A stretch of DNA of 64,000 nucleotides from Isoptericola sediminis (lineage in GTDB: Bacteria > Actinomycetota > Actinomycetes > Actinomycetales > Cellulomonadaceae), in NCBI RefSeq assembly GCF_013085345.1, contig NZ_JABFAJ010000019.1:1-64000 (forward strand), given 5' to 3'. The position numbers were made by a program, and so were the translations under genes. Below, in pieces: positions 28,432-37,209 of the stretch. A model generated the notes under the pieces. That model ran no database searches and had not been told where the DNA came from. It saw only the letters and a list, made by a program, of their open reading frames with translations. Numbering within the stretch: position 1 is the first letter of the stretch; every line of letters begins with the position of its first letter.

Positions 28432-29723
28432 GCGAACCGTTCGACGCCGTCGACGTCATCCGCACCAAGCGGGACCGCCACCACCTGTCGGACGCCCAGA
28501 TCGACTGGGTGATCGACGCCTACACGCGGGGTGTCGTCGCCGAGGAGCAGATGTCCGCCCTCGCGATGGCGATCCTGCTCAACGGGATGAGCCGGGGCGA
28601 GATCTCCCGCTGGACGCAGGCGATGATCGCCTCGGGCGAGCGGATGGACTTCTCCTCGCTGACGCGACCGACGGCCGACAAGCACTCGACCGGTGGCGTG
28701 GGGGACAAGATCACCCTGCCGCTGGCCCCGCTGGTCGCGGCGTTCGGCGTGGCCGTCCCGCAGCTCTCGGGCCGCGGTCTCGGCCACACGGGCGGCACGC
28801 TCGACAAGCTCGAGTCGATCCCCGGGTGGCGCGCCGCGTTGAGCAACGAGGACATGCTCGCCCAGCTCGACGACGTGGGCGCCGTCATCTGCGCCGCGGG
28901 TGCGGGACTCGCCCCGGCGGACAAGAAGCTCTACGCGCTGCGGGACGTGACGAGCACCGTCGAGGCGGTGCCCCTCATCGCGAGCTCGATCATGTCCAAG
29001 AAGATCGCCGAGGGCACGGGCGCGCTCGTCCTGGACGTCAAGGTCGGCTCCGGCGCGTTTATGAAGGAGCTGGCCCAGGCGCGCGAGCTCGCCCGCACCA
29101 TGGTCGAGCTGGGCACCGACGCCGGGGTCCGCACCGTCGCCCTGCTGACCGACATGTCGGTCCCGCTCGGGCGCACGGCCGGCAACGCGCTGGAGGTCCG
29201 GGAGTCGGTCGAGGTGCTCGACGGCGGCGGCCCGGACGACGTCGTCGACCTGACCGTGGCGCTGGCCGTCGAGATGCTCGCCGCGGCCGGCCGTCCCGCG
29301 GACGAGGACGACGTCCGCCGCGCCCTGAGCGACGGACGGGCCATGGACGTCTGGCGGCGCATGATCGCCGCGCAGGGCGGTGACCCGGACGCGCCGCTGC
29401 GGACGGCGACGCACCAGCACCAGGTCGTCGCCGACCGCGACGGCGTGGTCACCGAGCTCGATGCCTACGCCGTCGGCGTCGCGGCCTGGCGCCTCGGTGC
29501 GGGTCGCTCCCGCAAGGAGGACCCGGTGCAGGCCGGCGCCGGCGTCGAGATCCATGCGCGGCCGGGCGAGCAGGTGGCGGCCGGTCAGCCGGTCCTGACG
29601 CTGCACACGGACACGCCCGAGCGGTTCGAGCGTGCCCTGGACGCGCTCGACGGCGGGTGGTCGCTGGGCGCGGTCGGCACGGCCGTGTCGCGTCGTCCGA
29701 TCGTCCTGGACCGTCTGCACTGA
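28428..29723 (+). CDS. deoA: Thymidine phosphorylase
   Basis: A 431-residue pyrimidine nucleoside phosphorylase that splits (deoxy)uridine/thymidine into base and (deoxy)ribose 1-phosphate. KHSTGGVGDK (85-94) binds phosphate; SGRGLGHTGGTLDKLE and DVKVGSGAFM are also diagnostic. Three domains of usual size are present, including the C-terminal barrel-sandwich part (about 350-431). ATG 28428 overlaps the cdd stop. It supplies substrate for a pentose-phosphate mutase and then DeoC. Confidence 0.96.
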   Translation: MSEPFDAVDVIRTKRDRHHLSDAQIDWVIDAYTRGVVAEEQMSALAMAILLNGMSRGEISRWTQAMIASGERMDFSSLTRPTADKHSTGGVGDKITLPLAPLVAAFGVAVPQLSGRGLGHTGGTLDKLESIPGWRAALSNEDMLAQLDDVGAVICAAGAGLAPADKKLYALRDVTSTVEAVPLIASSIMSKKIAEGTGALVLDVKVGSGAFMKELAQARELARTMVELGTDAGVRTVALLTDMSVPLGRTAGNALEVRESVEVLDGGGPDDVVDLTVALAVEMLAAAGRPADEDDVRRALSDGRAMDVWRRMIAAQGGDPDAPLRTATHQHQVVADRDGVVTELDAYAVGVAAWRLGAGRSRKEDPVQAGAGVEIHARPGEQVAAGQPVLTLHTDTPERFERALDALDGGWSLGAVGTAVSRRPIVLDRLH

Positions 29724-29752
29724 GCCACCTCGCGTCGAGGCGCTCGGCACGA

Positions 29753-29758
29753 CACCAT
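29753..29758 (+). promoter_or_regulatory. Possible -10 box of small acidic protein gene
   Basis: CACCAT ends 6 nt before the ATG. It is a weaker match to TANNNT, but the same hexamer and near-equal spacing occur before the gene at 62352. Confidence 0.35.
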
Positions 29759-29764
29759 GGGGGC

Positions 29765-30013
29765 ATGAGCACCACCCCGAACGACGCCTGGCGGGACGCG
29801 GGTCTGGAGACCCCCGACGACACCACGAGCCTGGTCGAGGAGGCCGGGGCGCCGCCTGCGCGGCCGCAGCACGAGGCCGAGGTCGAGGACTACCACCCGG
29901 GCTTCCCCCGGCCGGACCTGGAGGGGTCCGCCAACGAGGCGGACGTGGTCGAGCAGGACATCGAGGTGCCGTCCGACGATCCGGACGACCTCGGCGGCAC
30001 CGCGTCCGCGTGA
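29765..30013 (+). CDS. Small acidic protein of unknown function
   Basis: An 82-residue, strongly acidic and Pro-rich protein with no Cys, no signal peptide and no hydrophobic segment, so probably cytoplasmic and largely disordered. It contains DYHPGFPRPDLEGSANEADVVEQ, which looks like a conserved short motif. I do not recognise a family. ATG 29765 is preceded by a leaderless-type spacing. It lies between deoA and the adenosine deaminase gene, which suggests but does not show a link to nucleoside salvage. Confidence 0.7.
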   Translation: MSTTPNDAWRDAGLETPDDTTSLVEEAGAPPARPQHEAEVEDYHPGFPRPDLEGSANEADVVEQDIEVPSDDPDDLGGTASA

Positions 30014-30063
30014 GTCCGCTCACGGCGCCGCGGAGGAGTCCTCCGCCGCGCCGTGGGCGCAGG

Positions 30064-30069
30064 TAGGTT
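30064..30069 (+). promoter_or_regulatory. -10 box, leaderless start of add
   Basis: TAGGTT ends 7 nt before the ATG at 30077. Confidence 0.6.
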
Positions 30070-30076
30070 GGGGGCC

Positions 30077-31180
30077 ATGACGCAAGCCCTTCTCGACGCC
30101 ATCGGCGATCTGCCCAAGGTCCTGCTGCACGACCACCTCGACGGCGGGCTGCGGCCGCAGACGGTGCTCGAGCTCGCGGACGCGGTGGGGCACGAGCTGC
30201 CCGCGACCGACGCCGACGCGCTCGCCACCTGGTTCCGCGACGCCGCCGACTCCGGGTCGCTGCCGCGCTACCTCGAGACCTTCGACCACACGATCGCGGT
30301 CATGCAGACGCCGGAGGCGCTGGCCCGGGCGGCACGCGAGGCCGTGCTGGACCTTGCCGCCGACGGCGTGGTCTACGCCGAGCAGCGCTGGGCGCCCGAG
30401 CAGCACCTGCAGCGGGGGATGTCCCTGCCCGACACCGTGGAGGCCGTGCAGCACGGCATCGACGAGGGTGTGCGCGAGGCGGCCGAGCAGGGCCGCACCA
30501 TCCGGGTCGGCCAGCTCGTCACCGCGATGCGCCACACCGACCGCTGGGTCGAGATCGCCGAGCTCGCCGTCGCCTACCGCGACGCCGGGGTCGTCGGCTT
30601 CGACATCGCCGGCCCCGAGGACGGTTTCGCCCCGGACCGGCACGCCGAGGTGTGGCGCTTCCTGGCGGAGCAGAACTTCCCGACCACGATCCACGCGGGT
30701 GAGGCCGCCGGCCTGGAGTCGATCTCCCAGGCGGTGCACCTGGGCCAGGCCGACCGGCTCGGGCACGGCGTGCGGATCATGGAGGACATCGTCTTCTCGG
30801 AGCACGACCGGTCCGCCACGCTCGGCCGGCTCGCGCACTGGGTCCGCGACCACCAGATCGCCCTGGAGGTGTGCCCGGTCTCCAACCTGCAGACCGCCGC
30901 CGCGCCCGGTGTCACCACGGTCGCCGACCACCCCATCACCCGCCTGAAGGAGCTCGACTTCGCCGTCACGCTCAACACGGACAACCGGCTGATGTCGCGG
31001 ACGTCGATGTCGCACGAGATGCGGCTGCTCGTCTCGGAGGCGGGCTGGACGATCGACGACCTCGCCGACGTCACCATGACGGCCGCGTGGAGCGCCTTCA
31101 TCCACCACGACGAGCGGCGCGCGCTCGTCGACGACCTGATCCTGCCCGGCTACCAGAAGATCGAGGGGGCTCTGCGATGA
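30077..31180 (+). CDS. add: Adenosine deaminase
   Basis: A 367-residue zinc enzyme of the metal-dependent hydrolase barrel that converts (deoxy)adenosine to (deoxy)inosine. LLHDHLDGG gives zinc ligands H18/H20; TTIHAGEA carries the catalytic-site His (about H206) and Glu; SNLQT and LNTDNR hold the remaining metal and substrate residues. The second metal motif reads LNTDN, as in many actinobacterial members. The start is ATG 30077, leaderless; it overlaps deoC by ATGA. The inosine product is a substrate for the purine nucleoside phosphorylase at 34720..35571. Confidence 0.95.
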   Translation: MTQALLDAIGDLPKVLLHDHLDGGLRPQTVLELADAVGHELPATDADALATWFRDAADSGSLPRYLETFDHTIAVMQTPEALARAAREAVLDLAADGVVYAEQRWAPEQHLQRGMSLPDTVEAVQHGIDEGVREAAEQGRTIRVGQLVTAMRHTDRWVEIAELAVAYRDAGVVGFDIAGPEDGFAPDRHAEVWRFLAEQNFPTTIHAGEAAGLESISQAVHLGQADRLGHGVRIMEDIVFSEHDRSATLGRLAHWVRDHQIALEVCPVSNLQTAAAPGVTTVADHPITRLKELDFAVTLNTDNRLMSRTSMSHEMRLLVSEAGWTIDDLADVTMTAAWSAFIHHDERRALVDDLILPGYQKIEGALR

Positions 31181-31914
31181 GCACCGAACCCATGACCGAC
31201 CCGACCGTCCCGACCGACCGTGCCGCGCTGGCCCGCTACGTCGACCACACGCTGCTGAAGCCCGAGGCGACGGCCGCCGACGTCTCCGCGCTGGTCACCG
31301 AGGGTGCCGCGCTCGGGGTCTTCTCCGTCTGCGTCTCACCCACCTTCGTCTCGCACGCGGTCGAGTCCGCCGGTGGCCGGCTCGCCGTCGCCACGGTGTG
31401 CGGGTTCCCCTCGGGCAAGCACGCCTCGGAGATCAAGGCCGCCGAGGCCGCGCGCTCGGTGCTGGACGGTGCCGACGAGGTCGACATGGTCATCGACATC
31501 GGTGCGGCCAAGGCCGGCGGCTTCGACCTCGTCCAGGAGGACATCGCCGCGGTCCGTGCCGCCGTGCCGTCGGACAAGATCCTCAAGGTCATCATCGAGT
31601 CCGCCGCTCTCACGGACACCGAGATCGTCGCCGCCTGCCGGGCCGCCGAGGCCGCCGGGGCCGACTTCGTGAAGACCTCCACGGGCTTCCACCCGTCCGG
31701 CGGGGCCTCGGTGCACGCCGTCGAGCTGATGGCCGCCACGGTCGGCGGCCGCCTCGGGATCAAGGCGTCGGGCGGCGTGCGCACCCTGGACGACGCGCAG
31801 GCGATGATCGCCGCCGGCGCGACCCGGCTCGGGCTCTCCGGCACCGGTGCGGTGCTCGCCGGGTTCGACGAGGGCGGTGCGGACGAGGCGCCCGCCGGGA
31901 CCGACGGCTACTGA
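31177..31914 (+). CDS. deoC: Deoxyribose-phosphate aldolase
   Basis: A 245-residue class I aldolase that cleaves 2-deoxyribose 5-phosphate to glyceraldehyde 3-phosphate and acetaldehyde. K166 in FVKTSTGF is the Schiff-base lysine. [28 protein letters not shown] and IKASGGVRT are the other family motifs. A short acidic, Gly/Ala-rich tail follows the barrel. It is coupled to add by a 4-nt overlap and closes the salvage route into central metabolism. Confidence 0.96.
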   Translation: MSTEPMTDPTVPTDRAALARYVDHTLLKPEATAADVSALVTEGAALGVFSVCVSPTFVSHAVESAGGRLAVATVCGFPSGKHASEIKAAEAARSVLDGADEVDMVIDIGAAKAGGFDLVQEDIAAVRAAVPSDKILKVIIESAALTDTEIVAACRAAEAAGADFVKTSTGFHPSGGASVHAVELMAATVGGRLGIKASGGVRTLDDAQAMIAAGATRLGLSGTGAVLAGFDEGGADEAPAGTDGY

Positions 31915-31952
31915 TCCGGGGCCGCCCCCGCTGACGGGTCCGCCGTCGGAGG

Positions 31953-31971
31953 TTAGGGTTGCCTACCATGA
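31953..31971. promoter_or_regulatory. DtxR/IdeR-type iron box over the -10 and start of the siderophore-interacting gene
   Basis: TTAGGGTTGCCTACCATGA matches the 19-bp iron-box consensus TTAGGTTAGGCTAACCTAA at 13 positions by my count. It includes the -10 box TAGGGT (31954..31959), which is 8 nt before the ATG. Iron-bound repressor here would block initiation. Confidence 0.6.
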
Positions 31972-32786
31972 CTGACACGACGGCGAGCCGCGGTGCTCCG
32001 CCCGCGGACCGGCGCACGCCGAGGACCGCGACGGTCAGCGCCGTGCGCCGGCTGACCCCGCACATGGTCCGGGTGACCCTGTCCGGGGGCGACCTGCCCG
32101 ACGTCGACCCGACCGGGTGCACCGACCGGTACGTCAAGCTCGTGCTGGGGCCGCCGCCCGTGGAGGGCGCGCGGCCGGTGGTGCGGGCCTACACCATCCG
32201 TGCCGTCCGGGGCGCCTCCTGGGACCTGGACGTCGTGGTGCACGGCGACGAGGGCCTCGGCGGGCCCTGGGCCGCCACGGTCCGGCCGGGGGACGAGGTC
32301 ACGTTCCTCGGACCCGGCGGCGGCTATGCGCCCGACCCCGCGGCTCCCTGGCACCTGCTCGTCGGTGACGAGTCGGCGCTGCCCGCCGTCGCGGCAGCGC
32401 TCGAGGCGCTGCCGGAAGGTGCCCGGGCGCACGCCGTCGTCGAGGTGGCCGGTCCGCAGGACGAGCTGCCGGTCGACACGGCGGCGGACGTCACGCTGAC
32501 CTGGGTGCACCGCGGGACCGCGACGCTGGAGGACACCGTCCGGGGCCTGCACGCCGCCGGCGAGCTGCCTGACGGCGTCCCGCACGCGTTCCTGCACGGC
32601 GAGGCCGGCAGCGTCCGCGAGCTGCGCCGGTGGGCCCGCACCGTGCTGGGCGTGCCGCGCGAGCTGCTGTCGGCGTCCGGCTACTGGCGACGTGGTCACG
32701 ACGACGAGTCCTGGCGCGCCGTGAAGAAGGACTGGAAGTCCGCCGTGGAGCAGGACGACGCCGCCATCGCGGCCACCCCGTCCTGA
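31968..32786 (+). CDS. Siderophore-interacting protein (FAD-dependent ferric reductase type)
   Basis: A 272-residue cytoplasmic flavoprotein likely to release iron from ferric siderophores by reduction. The N-terminal FAD-binding barrel has RAYTIR (73-78). The C-terminal SIP domain has LLVGDESALPAVAAALE, HGEAGSVRELRRW and the closing SGYWRRGHDDESW, a hallmark of ViuB/YqjH-like proteins. ATG 31968 is fixed by the -10 box. No siderophore transporter or synthetase is adjacent. The iron box at the start suggests expression under iron limitation. Confidence 0.92.
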   Translation: MTDTTASRGAPPADRRTPRTATVSAVRRLTPHMVRVTLSGGDLPDVDPTGCTDRYVKLVLGPPPVEGARPVVRAYTIRAVRGASWDLDVVVHGDEGLGGPWAATVRPGDEVTFLGPGGGYAPDPAAPWHLLVGDESALPAVAAALEALPEGARAHAVVEVAGPQDELPVDTAADVTLTWVHRGTATLEDTVRGLHAAGELPDGVPHAFLHGEAGSVRELRRWARTVLGVPRELLSASGYWRRGHDDESWRAVKKDWKSAVEQDDAAIAATPS

Positions 32787-32830
32787 CCGCCCCCGAGGAG
32801 ATCCCCTCCGTGACCACCCCCTCGTGACCG

Positions 32831-32890
32831 ACGAGCGTGCTCGTTCGGTCCTTCATCCGATGAGATGAGGGACCGAACGAGCACGCTCGT
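32831..32890. terminator. Bidirectional terminator between siderophore-interacting and phosphohexomutase genes
   Basis: A perfect 21-bp stem (arms 32831..32851 and 32870..32890) that can extend inward with one wobble pair to a loop of about 6 nt. It sits between convergent genes. Confidence 0.85.
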
Positions 32891-32894
32891 TGTT

Positions 32895-32912
32895 GATGGT
32901 GATGGTGATGGT
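32895..32912 (+). repeat. Short tandem hexamer repeat
   Basis: Three perfect copies of gatggt directly after the terminator hairpin. It is noncoding and probably slipped-strand noise, though such runs can vary between strains. Confidence 0.6.
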
Positions 32913-32939
32913 GACGCGGTCGGCGGAGGGCGAGTGGCG

Positions 32940-34706
32940 TCAGAAGCCCAGCGCCGCGTTCATCTCCTTGGCGAGGGAGTTCAGCCGTTCCCGGGCCTCG
33001 ACCCGTGCCGTGCCGACGTCGAGCGCCGTCGCGTCGACCCCGACGTCCGTGACGACCTCGAGGTAGCACTTCAGCTTCGGCTCCGTGCCCGACGGGCGCA
33101 CCACGACCCGCGTGTCGTCCTCGGCCAGCAGCAGGACGCCGTCCGTCGGGGGGAGTCCCTCGTAGCCGTCCGCCAGGTCGGCGACGACCCGCACCGGTGA
33201 CCCCCCGAGCTCGCGAGGCGGTTCGGCCCGGAGCCGTGACACGGCGGCGGGGATCTCGGACAGGTCGCTGAACCGGGCCGAGAGCTGGCCCGTGACGAAC
33301 AGGCCGTGCGCGCGGGCCACGTCGTCGAGCGCGTCGATGAGCGTGCGACCCGAGGCCTTGAGCCGTGCGGCCAGGGAGGCCACCACGACGGCGGCGCTGA
33401 TCCCGTCCTTGTCCCGGACGTGCTCCGGGTCGACGCAGTAGCCGAGCGCCTCCTCGTAGCCGAACACCAGGCCGGGTGCGCGGGAGATCCACTTGAACCC
33501 CGTCAGGGTCGTCGTGTGGTCCACCCCGGCGTCGGCGGCGATCCGCGCCAGCGCACGGGAGGACACCACCGAGCTCGCGACCGTCGAACCGGGACGGCCG
33601 ACCGAGCGGGCCACCGCCTCGCTGCCGAGCAGGATGCCGACCTCGTCGCCGTGCAGCATCCGCCAGCCGCTCGACCGTGCGGTCTCCACGCCCTGGTGGG
33701 TGCCCTGGGTGATGTCCAGCACCGCGACCGCACAGCGGTCCGCGTCCGGGTCGTTGGCGATCACCAGGTCGGCGCCGCAGTCGATCGCCAGCCCGAGCGC
33801 CAGGTCCATCGCCCCGGCCTCCTCGGGGTTCGGGAACGCGACCGACGGGAAGTCGGGGTTCGGCGCGACCTGCTCCTCGACGGGGATGACGCGCGTGAAC
33901 CCGGCGTCGCCGAGGGCCCGGGCGAGCATCGGCCCGCCCACGCCGTGCAACGACGTCGTCACGATCGTCAGGTTCGCGGCCGCGTCCGGTGCGGCGGTGC
34001 GCAGCGGCGCCAGCGAGGCGAGGTACTCCTGGACGATCTCCCGCCCGAGCACGGTCCACCCGTCGTCGGCGCGTGGGACCTCGTCGGCAGGGCCCACGTC
34101 CGTGACGTGAGCCGCGATGCGTTCGTCGTGGGGCGAGACGAGCTGGGCGCCCTGTCCCTCGTCGGTGACGACACGACCCCCGAGGTAGACCTTGTAGCCG
34201 TTGTCGGCGGCGGGGTTGTGGCTCGCGGTGACCATCACGCCCGCGTCGGCGTCCAGGCGCCGGACGGCGTAGGCGAGGACCGGCGTCGGCAGCGCGGCCG
34301 GCAGGAGCAGGACCTCGACGCCGGCGGCCGTCAGGACCGCGGCGGTGTTCCGGGCGAAGGTCGCCGACCGGTGGCGGGCGTCGTAGCCGACCACGACGCG
34401 CGGACCGGCACCGGGGCCGAGCGTGTCGTGCAGGTAGGCGCCCAGCCCGGCCGCGGTACGCACCACGACGGCGCTGTTCATGCGGTTGGGGCCGGCCGCC
34501 ATCGTGCCGCGCAGACCGGCCGTGCCGAACTCCAGGGTGCCGTCGAACCGGTCCCGCAGGTCCGCCAGCGCCGACGGGTGCCGGGTGCCGCCGTCGGCGG
34601 AGGCGTACCCGACCAGGCGGGTCAGCTCGTCGACGTCCGTGTCGTCGATGTCGTGTCGAATCCAGTGCTCGACGCGGACGAGCAGCTCGTCCAAGGACTC
34701 CGTCAT
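32940..34706 (-). CDS. Phosphohexomutase (phosphomannomutase/phosphoglucomutase, PmmB type)
   Basis: A 588-residue alpha-D-phosphohexomutase. The catalytic phosphoserine S162 is in TASHNP; DPDADRCAVAV is the metal loop; GFKWI-type sugar-binding and RPSGTEPKLKCY phosphate-binding motifs follow. The size and N-terminal extension fit the PmmB/PGM2-like group, which acts on phosphopentoses or hexose phosphates. Next to purine nucleoside phosphorylase it is a good candidate for phosphopentomutase activity (ribose 1-P to ribose 5-P); this is inference. The start is ATG 34706, 13 nt after the PNP stop. Rv3307-Rv3308 (deoD-pmmB) have the same order. Confidence 0.92.
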   Translation of the reverse strand: MTESLDELLVRVEHWIRHDIDDTDVDELTRLVGYASADGGTRHPSALADLRDRFDGTLEFGTAGLRGTMAAGPNRMNSAVVVRTAAGLGAYLHDTLGPGAGPRVVVGYDARHRSATFARNTAAVLTAAGVEVLLLPAALPTPVLAYAVRRLDADAGVMVTASHNPAADNGYKVYLGGRVVTDEGQGAQLVSPHDERIAAHVTDVGPADEVPRADDGWTVLGREIVQEYLASLAPLRTAAPDAAANLTIVTTSLHGVGGPMLARALGDAGFTRVIPVEEQVAPNPDFPSVAFPNPEEAGAMDLALGLAIDCGADLVIANDPDADRCAVAVLDITQGTHQGVETARSSGWRMLHGDEVGILLGSEAVARSVGRPGSTVASSVVSSRALARIAADAGVDHTTTLTGFKWISRAPGLVFGYEEALGYCVDPEHVRDKDGISAAVVVASLAARLKASGRTLIDALDDVARAHGLFVTGQLSARFSDLSEIPAAVSRLRAEPPRELGGSPVRVVADLADGYEGLPPTDGVLLLAEDDTRVVVRPSGTEPKLKCYLEVVTDVGVDATALDVGTARVEARERLNSLAKEMNAALGF

Positions 34707-34719
34707 CCTGGTCTTCCCC

Positions 34720-35571
34720 CTAGATCTCGCGGACGATGCGGGCCAGCAGGTCGCTGATCCGCGGGCCGGCGGCCTGTCCGGCCTCGAGCACCTCGGCGTG
34801 CGACAGCGGGTGCGGGCTGACACCGGCTGCGAGATTCGTCACCAACGAGATCCCCATCACCTCCATGCCGGCGTGCCGCGCCGCGATCGCCTCCAGCGTG
34901 GTGGACATCCCCACGAGGTCGGCGCCCAGCACGCCGGCCATCCGCACCTCGGCGGGCGTCTCGTAGTGCGGGCCGGGGAACTGGGCGTACACGCCCTCCG
35001 GCAGCTCCGGGTCGACGGTCCGGGCCAGGTCGCGCAGCCGCGCCGAGTAGACCTCGGTGAGGTCGACGAAGGTGGCCCCCTCCAGCGGGGAGGTGGCGGT
35101 CAGGTTCAGGTGGTCCTTGATCAGCACGGGCTGCCCGGGGCGCCAGGCCATGTGCAGGCCGCCGCACCCGTTGGTCAGGACCGCCGTCGTGCAGCCGGTG
35201 GCCGCCGCGGTCCGCACGCCGTGCGCGACGCGCCGGACCCCGCGGCCCTCGTACAGGTGGGTACGTCCGCCGATGACGAGCGCGTTGCGGGTGGAACCGT
35301 CCGGCCGCTCGACCCGGATCGAGCGGGTCGTGGCGACGTGCCCGTCCACCGAGGGCCGCGCGAACCCGGGGATCTCGTGGGTGGGGAACTCGGCCACGAC
35401 GTCGCCGACCAGCTCGGCGGCGCCGCCCCAACCGGACCCGAGGACGAGCGCGACGTCGTGGCCGCTGACGCCCGTGACCTCGGCGATGTGGTCGGCTGCT
35501 GCGCGGGCGACGTCGAACGGGTCGGTGGCCGGATCGTCGAGATCCGGCGTCGTAGCAGGTGTGGTGCTCAT
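34720..35571 (-). CDS. deoD: Purine nucleoside phosphorylase
   Basis: A 283-residue trimeric-class PNP that splits (deoxy)inosine and (deoxy)guanosine with phosphate. GSGWGG (45-50), GGRTHLYEG, LTNGCGGL, GPHYETPAE and GMSTTLEAIAARH line the active site. The start is ATG 35571, placed 7 nt after TACCCT on the minus strand; the frame extends further but lacks homology there. The symbol follows mycobacterial naming; structurally it belongs to the PunA-like class. It consumes the product of adenosine deaminase and feeds the adjacent mutase. Confidence 0.94.
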   Translation of the reverse strand: MSTTPATTPDLDDPATDPFDVARAAADHIAEVTGVSGHDVALVLGSGWGGAAELVGDVVAEFPTHEIPGFARPSVDGHVATTRSIRVERPDGSTRNALVIGGRTHLYEGRGVRRVAHGVRTAAATGCTTAVLTNGCGGLHMAWRPGQPVLIKDHLNLTATSPLEGATFVDLTEVYSARLRDLARTVDPELPEGVYAQFPGPHYETPAEVRMAGVLGADLVGMSTTLEAIAARHAGMEVMGISLVTNLAAGVSPHPLSHAEVLEAGQAAGPRISDLLARIVREI

Positions 35572-35578
35572 GGACCCG

Positions 35579-35584
35579 AGGGTA
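35579..35584 (-). promoter_or_regulatory. -10 box, leaderless start of PNP gene
   Basis: TACCCT on the minus strand, 7 nt before ATG 35571. Confidence 0.55.
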
Positions 35585-35614
35585 TCCCTGCGAACGGCGG
35601 TCCGCCGGTGCTGC

Positions 35615-35620
35615 CACAAT
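35615..35620 (+). promoter_or_regulatory. -10 box of flavoprotein disulfide reductase-like gene
   Basis: CACAAT lies 7 nt before GTG 35628, the standard spacing in this window. It forms a compact divergent promoter region with the PNP gene. Confidence 0.45.
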
Positions 35621-35627
35621 GGCACCC

Positions 35628-37079
35628 GTGATGGCCGAGAAGACTGCCCCTGCCGGACCCAACCGCACCGTCGTCGTCATCGGCGGCGGCCCCGGAGGCT
35701 ACGAGGCCGCGCTCGTGGCCCGACGTGCGGGAGCCGAGGTGACGGTGGTCGAGCGCCACGGGCTCGGCGGCGCGGCCGTGCTGACCGACGTCGTCCCCTC
35801 CAAGACGCTGATCGCCACCGCCGAGTGGCTCACGTTCGCCGAGTCCGCCCCCGAGCTCGGCATCCGCACCGGCGGGTCCCCGGTCGTCCCCGGGGACGAC
35901 CAGGAGACCCGGCGGGCGCTGGTCGACCTGGAGGCCGTCAACGCCCGGGTGCTGGCCCTGGCGGCCGCCCAGTCGTCCGACATCCGGTCCCGTCTCGAGC
36001 GCGAGGGCGTCGCCGTGGTCGAGGGCTCCGGGCGCCTCGACGGCCCCAGCCGGGTGGTGGTCACCCCGTCCGACGGCGGCGCCGAGCAGACCCTGGACGC
36101 CGACATCGTGCTGCTCGCCACCGGTGCCACGCCGCGCACGCTGCCGACGGCCGAGCCGGACGGCGAGCGCATCCTCACCTGGACCCAGCTGTACGACCTG
36201 GACGAGCTGCCGGAACGGCTCATCGTCGTCGGGTCGGGCGTCACCGGCGCCGAGTTCGCCGGGGCGTACCAGGCGCTCGGCTCCGACGTCGTGCTCGTCT
36301 CCTCGCGCGACCGGGTGCTGCCCGGTGAGGACGAGGACGCCGCCGAGCTGCTCGAGGGCGTGTTCCGGTCCCGCGGCATGACCGTGATGTCGCGCTCGCG
36401 GGCCGCCGCCGCCGAGCGCACCGACGACGGTGTCGCCGTCACGCTGGAGGACGGCCGCGTGGTCGAGGGCTCGCACGTCCTCATCGCCGTCGGCGGTGTG
36501 CCGAACACCGAGGGGCTCGGGCTGGCCGAGGCCGGCGTCGCGGTCCGCCCGTCCGGTCACGTCGACGTCGACCGCGTCTCGCGCACCTCGGTGCGCGGCG
36601 TCTACGCCGCGGGAGACTGCACGGGGGTGCTGCCGCTGGCGTCCGTGGCGGCGATGCAGGGCCGGGTCGCGATGGCGCACGCCCTCGGCGACGCCGTCGC
36701 GCCGCTGCGGCTGGGCACGGTGGCCGCCAACATCTTCACCGCCCCGGAGATCGCCACGGTGGGGGAGTCCGAGGCCCGGCTGCGCGAGCGCGGGTCCCGC
36801 TACATCACCACGACGCTGCCGCTGGCGCGCAACCCGCGCGCGAAGATGCACGGCGTGCACGACGGCTTCGTGAAGCTGTTCGCCCACCCGGAGGCCGGGG
36901 TCGTACTGGGCGGCGTCGTCGTGGCCCCCCGCGCCAGCGAGCTGATCTTCCCGATCACGCTCGCGGTCTCCCACCGGCTCACGATCGACGACGTCGCGGA
37001 CGCGTTCACCGTCTACCCGTCGCTCACGGGCACGATCGGGGAGACCGCACGGGTGCTGCACGGCCAGCTGACGGACTGA
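35628..37079 (+). CDS. lpdA: NAD(P)H-quinone dehydrogenase, LpdA-like flavoprotein without redox disulfide
   Basis: A 483-residue two-dinucleotide-binding-domain flavoprotein. FAD site GGGPGGYEA (about 19-27); NAD(P) site VVGSGVTGAEFAGAYQALG; FAD contact YAAGDCTG; and a C-terminal dimer domain with FTAPEIATVG and VYPSLTGTIGE. Where lipoamide dehydrogenases have C-x4-C this protein reads GLGGAAVLTDVVPSK, so both redox cysteines are missing, as in M. tuberculosis LpdA (Rv3303c), a quinone reductase rather than an E3 subunit. The GTG at 35628 is chosen from promoter spacing; ATG 35619 and ATG 35631 are alternatives. It is divergent from the PNP gene. Confidence 0.88.
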   Translation: MMAEKTAPAGPNRTVVVIGGGPGGYEAALVARRAGAEVTVVERHGLGGAAVLTDVVPSKTLIATAEWLTFAESAPELGIRTGGSPVVPGDDQETRRALVDLEAVNARVLALAAAQSSDIRSRLEREGVAVVEGSGRLDGPSRVVVTPSDGGAEQTLDADIVLLATGATPRTLPTAEPDGERILTWTQLYDLDELPERLIVVGSGVTGAEFAGAYQALGSDVVLVSSRDRVLPGEDEDAAELLEGVFRSRGMTVMSRSRAAAAERTDDGVAVTLEDGRVVEGSHVLIAVGGVPNTEGLGLAEAGVAVRPSGHVDVDRVSRTSVRGVYAAGDCTGVLPLASVAAMQGRVAMAHALGDAVAPLRLGTVAANIFTAPEIATVGESEARLRERGSRYITTTLPLARNPRAKMHGVHDGFVKLFAHPEAGVVLGGVVVAPRASELIFPITLAVSHRLTIDDVADAFTVYPSLTGTIGETARVLHGQLTD

Positions 37080-37108
37080 CACCGGGCCCGTCGGCGACGG
37101 ACGCGGAA

Positions 37109-37159
37109 CCGCCCCCCTCGCCGTCGTCGGCAGGCGAACCGGCGACGGGAAGGGGGCGG
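37109..37159. terminator. Probable bidirectional terminator
   Basis: Outer arms ccgccccc/ggggcgg and inner arms ccgtcg/cgacgg form a nested stem between the convergent flavoprotein gene and the secreted-protein gene. It is less regular than the other hairpins. Confidence 0.5.
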
Positions 37160-37209
37160 CGTCGTGCGAGCCGGACCGCTGCCCGGCTCCTGATGCGGTG
37201 TCCGTTCTC

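Noticed and set aside
32891-32935. His- or Asp-Gly-encoding runs in the gatggt repeat region
   Set aside because: No start, ribosome site or conserved frame; it is noncoding sequence after a terminator.
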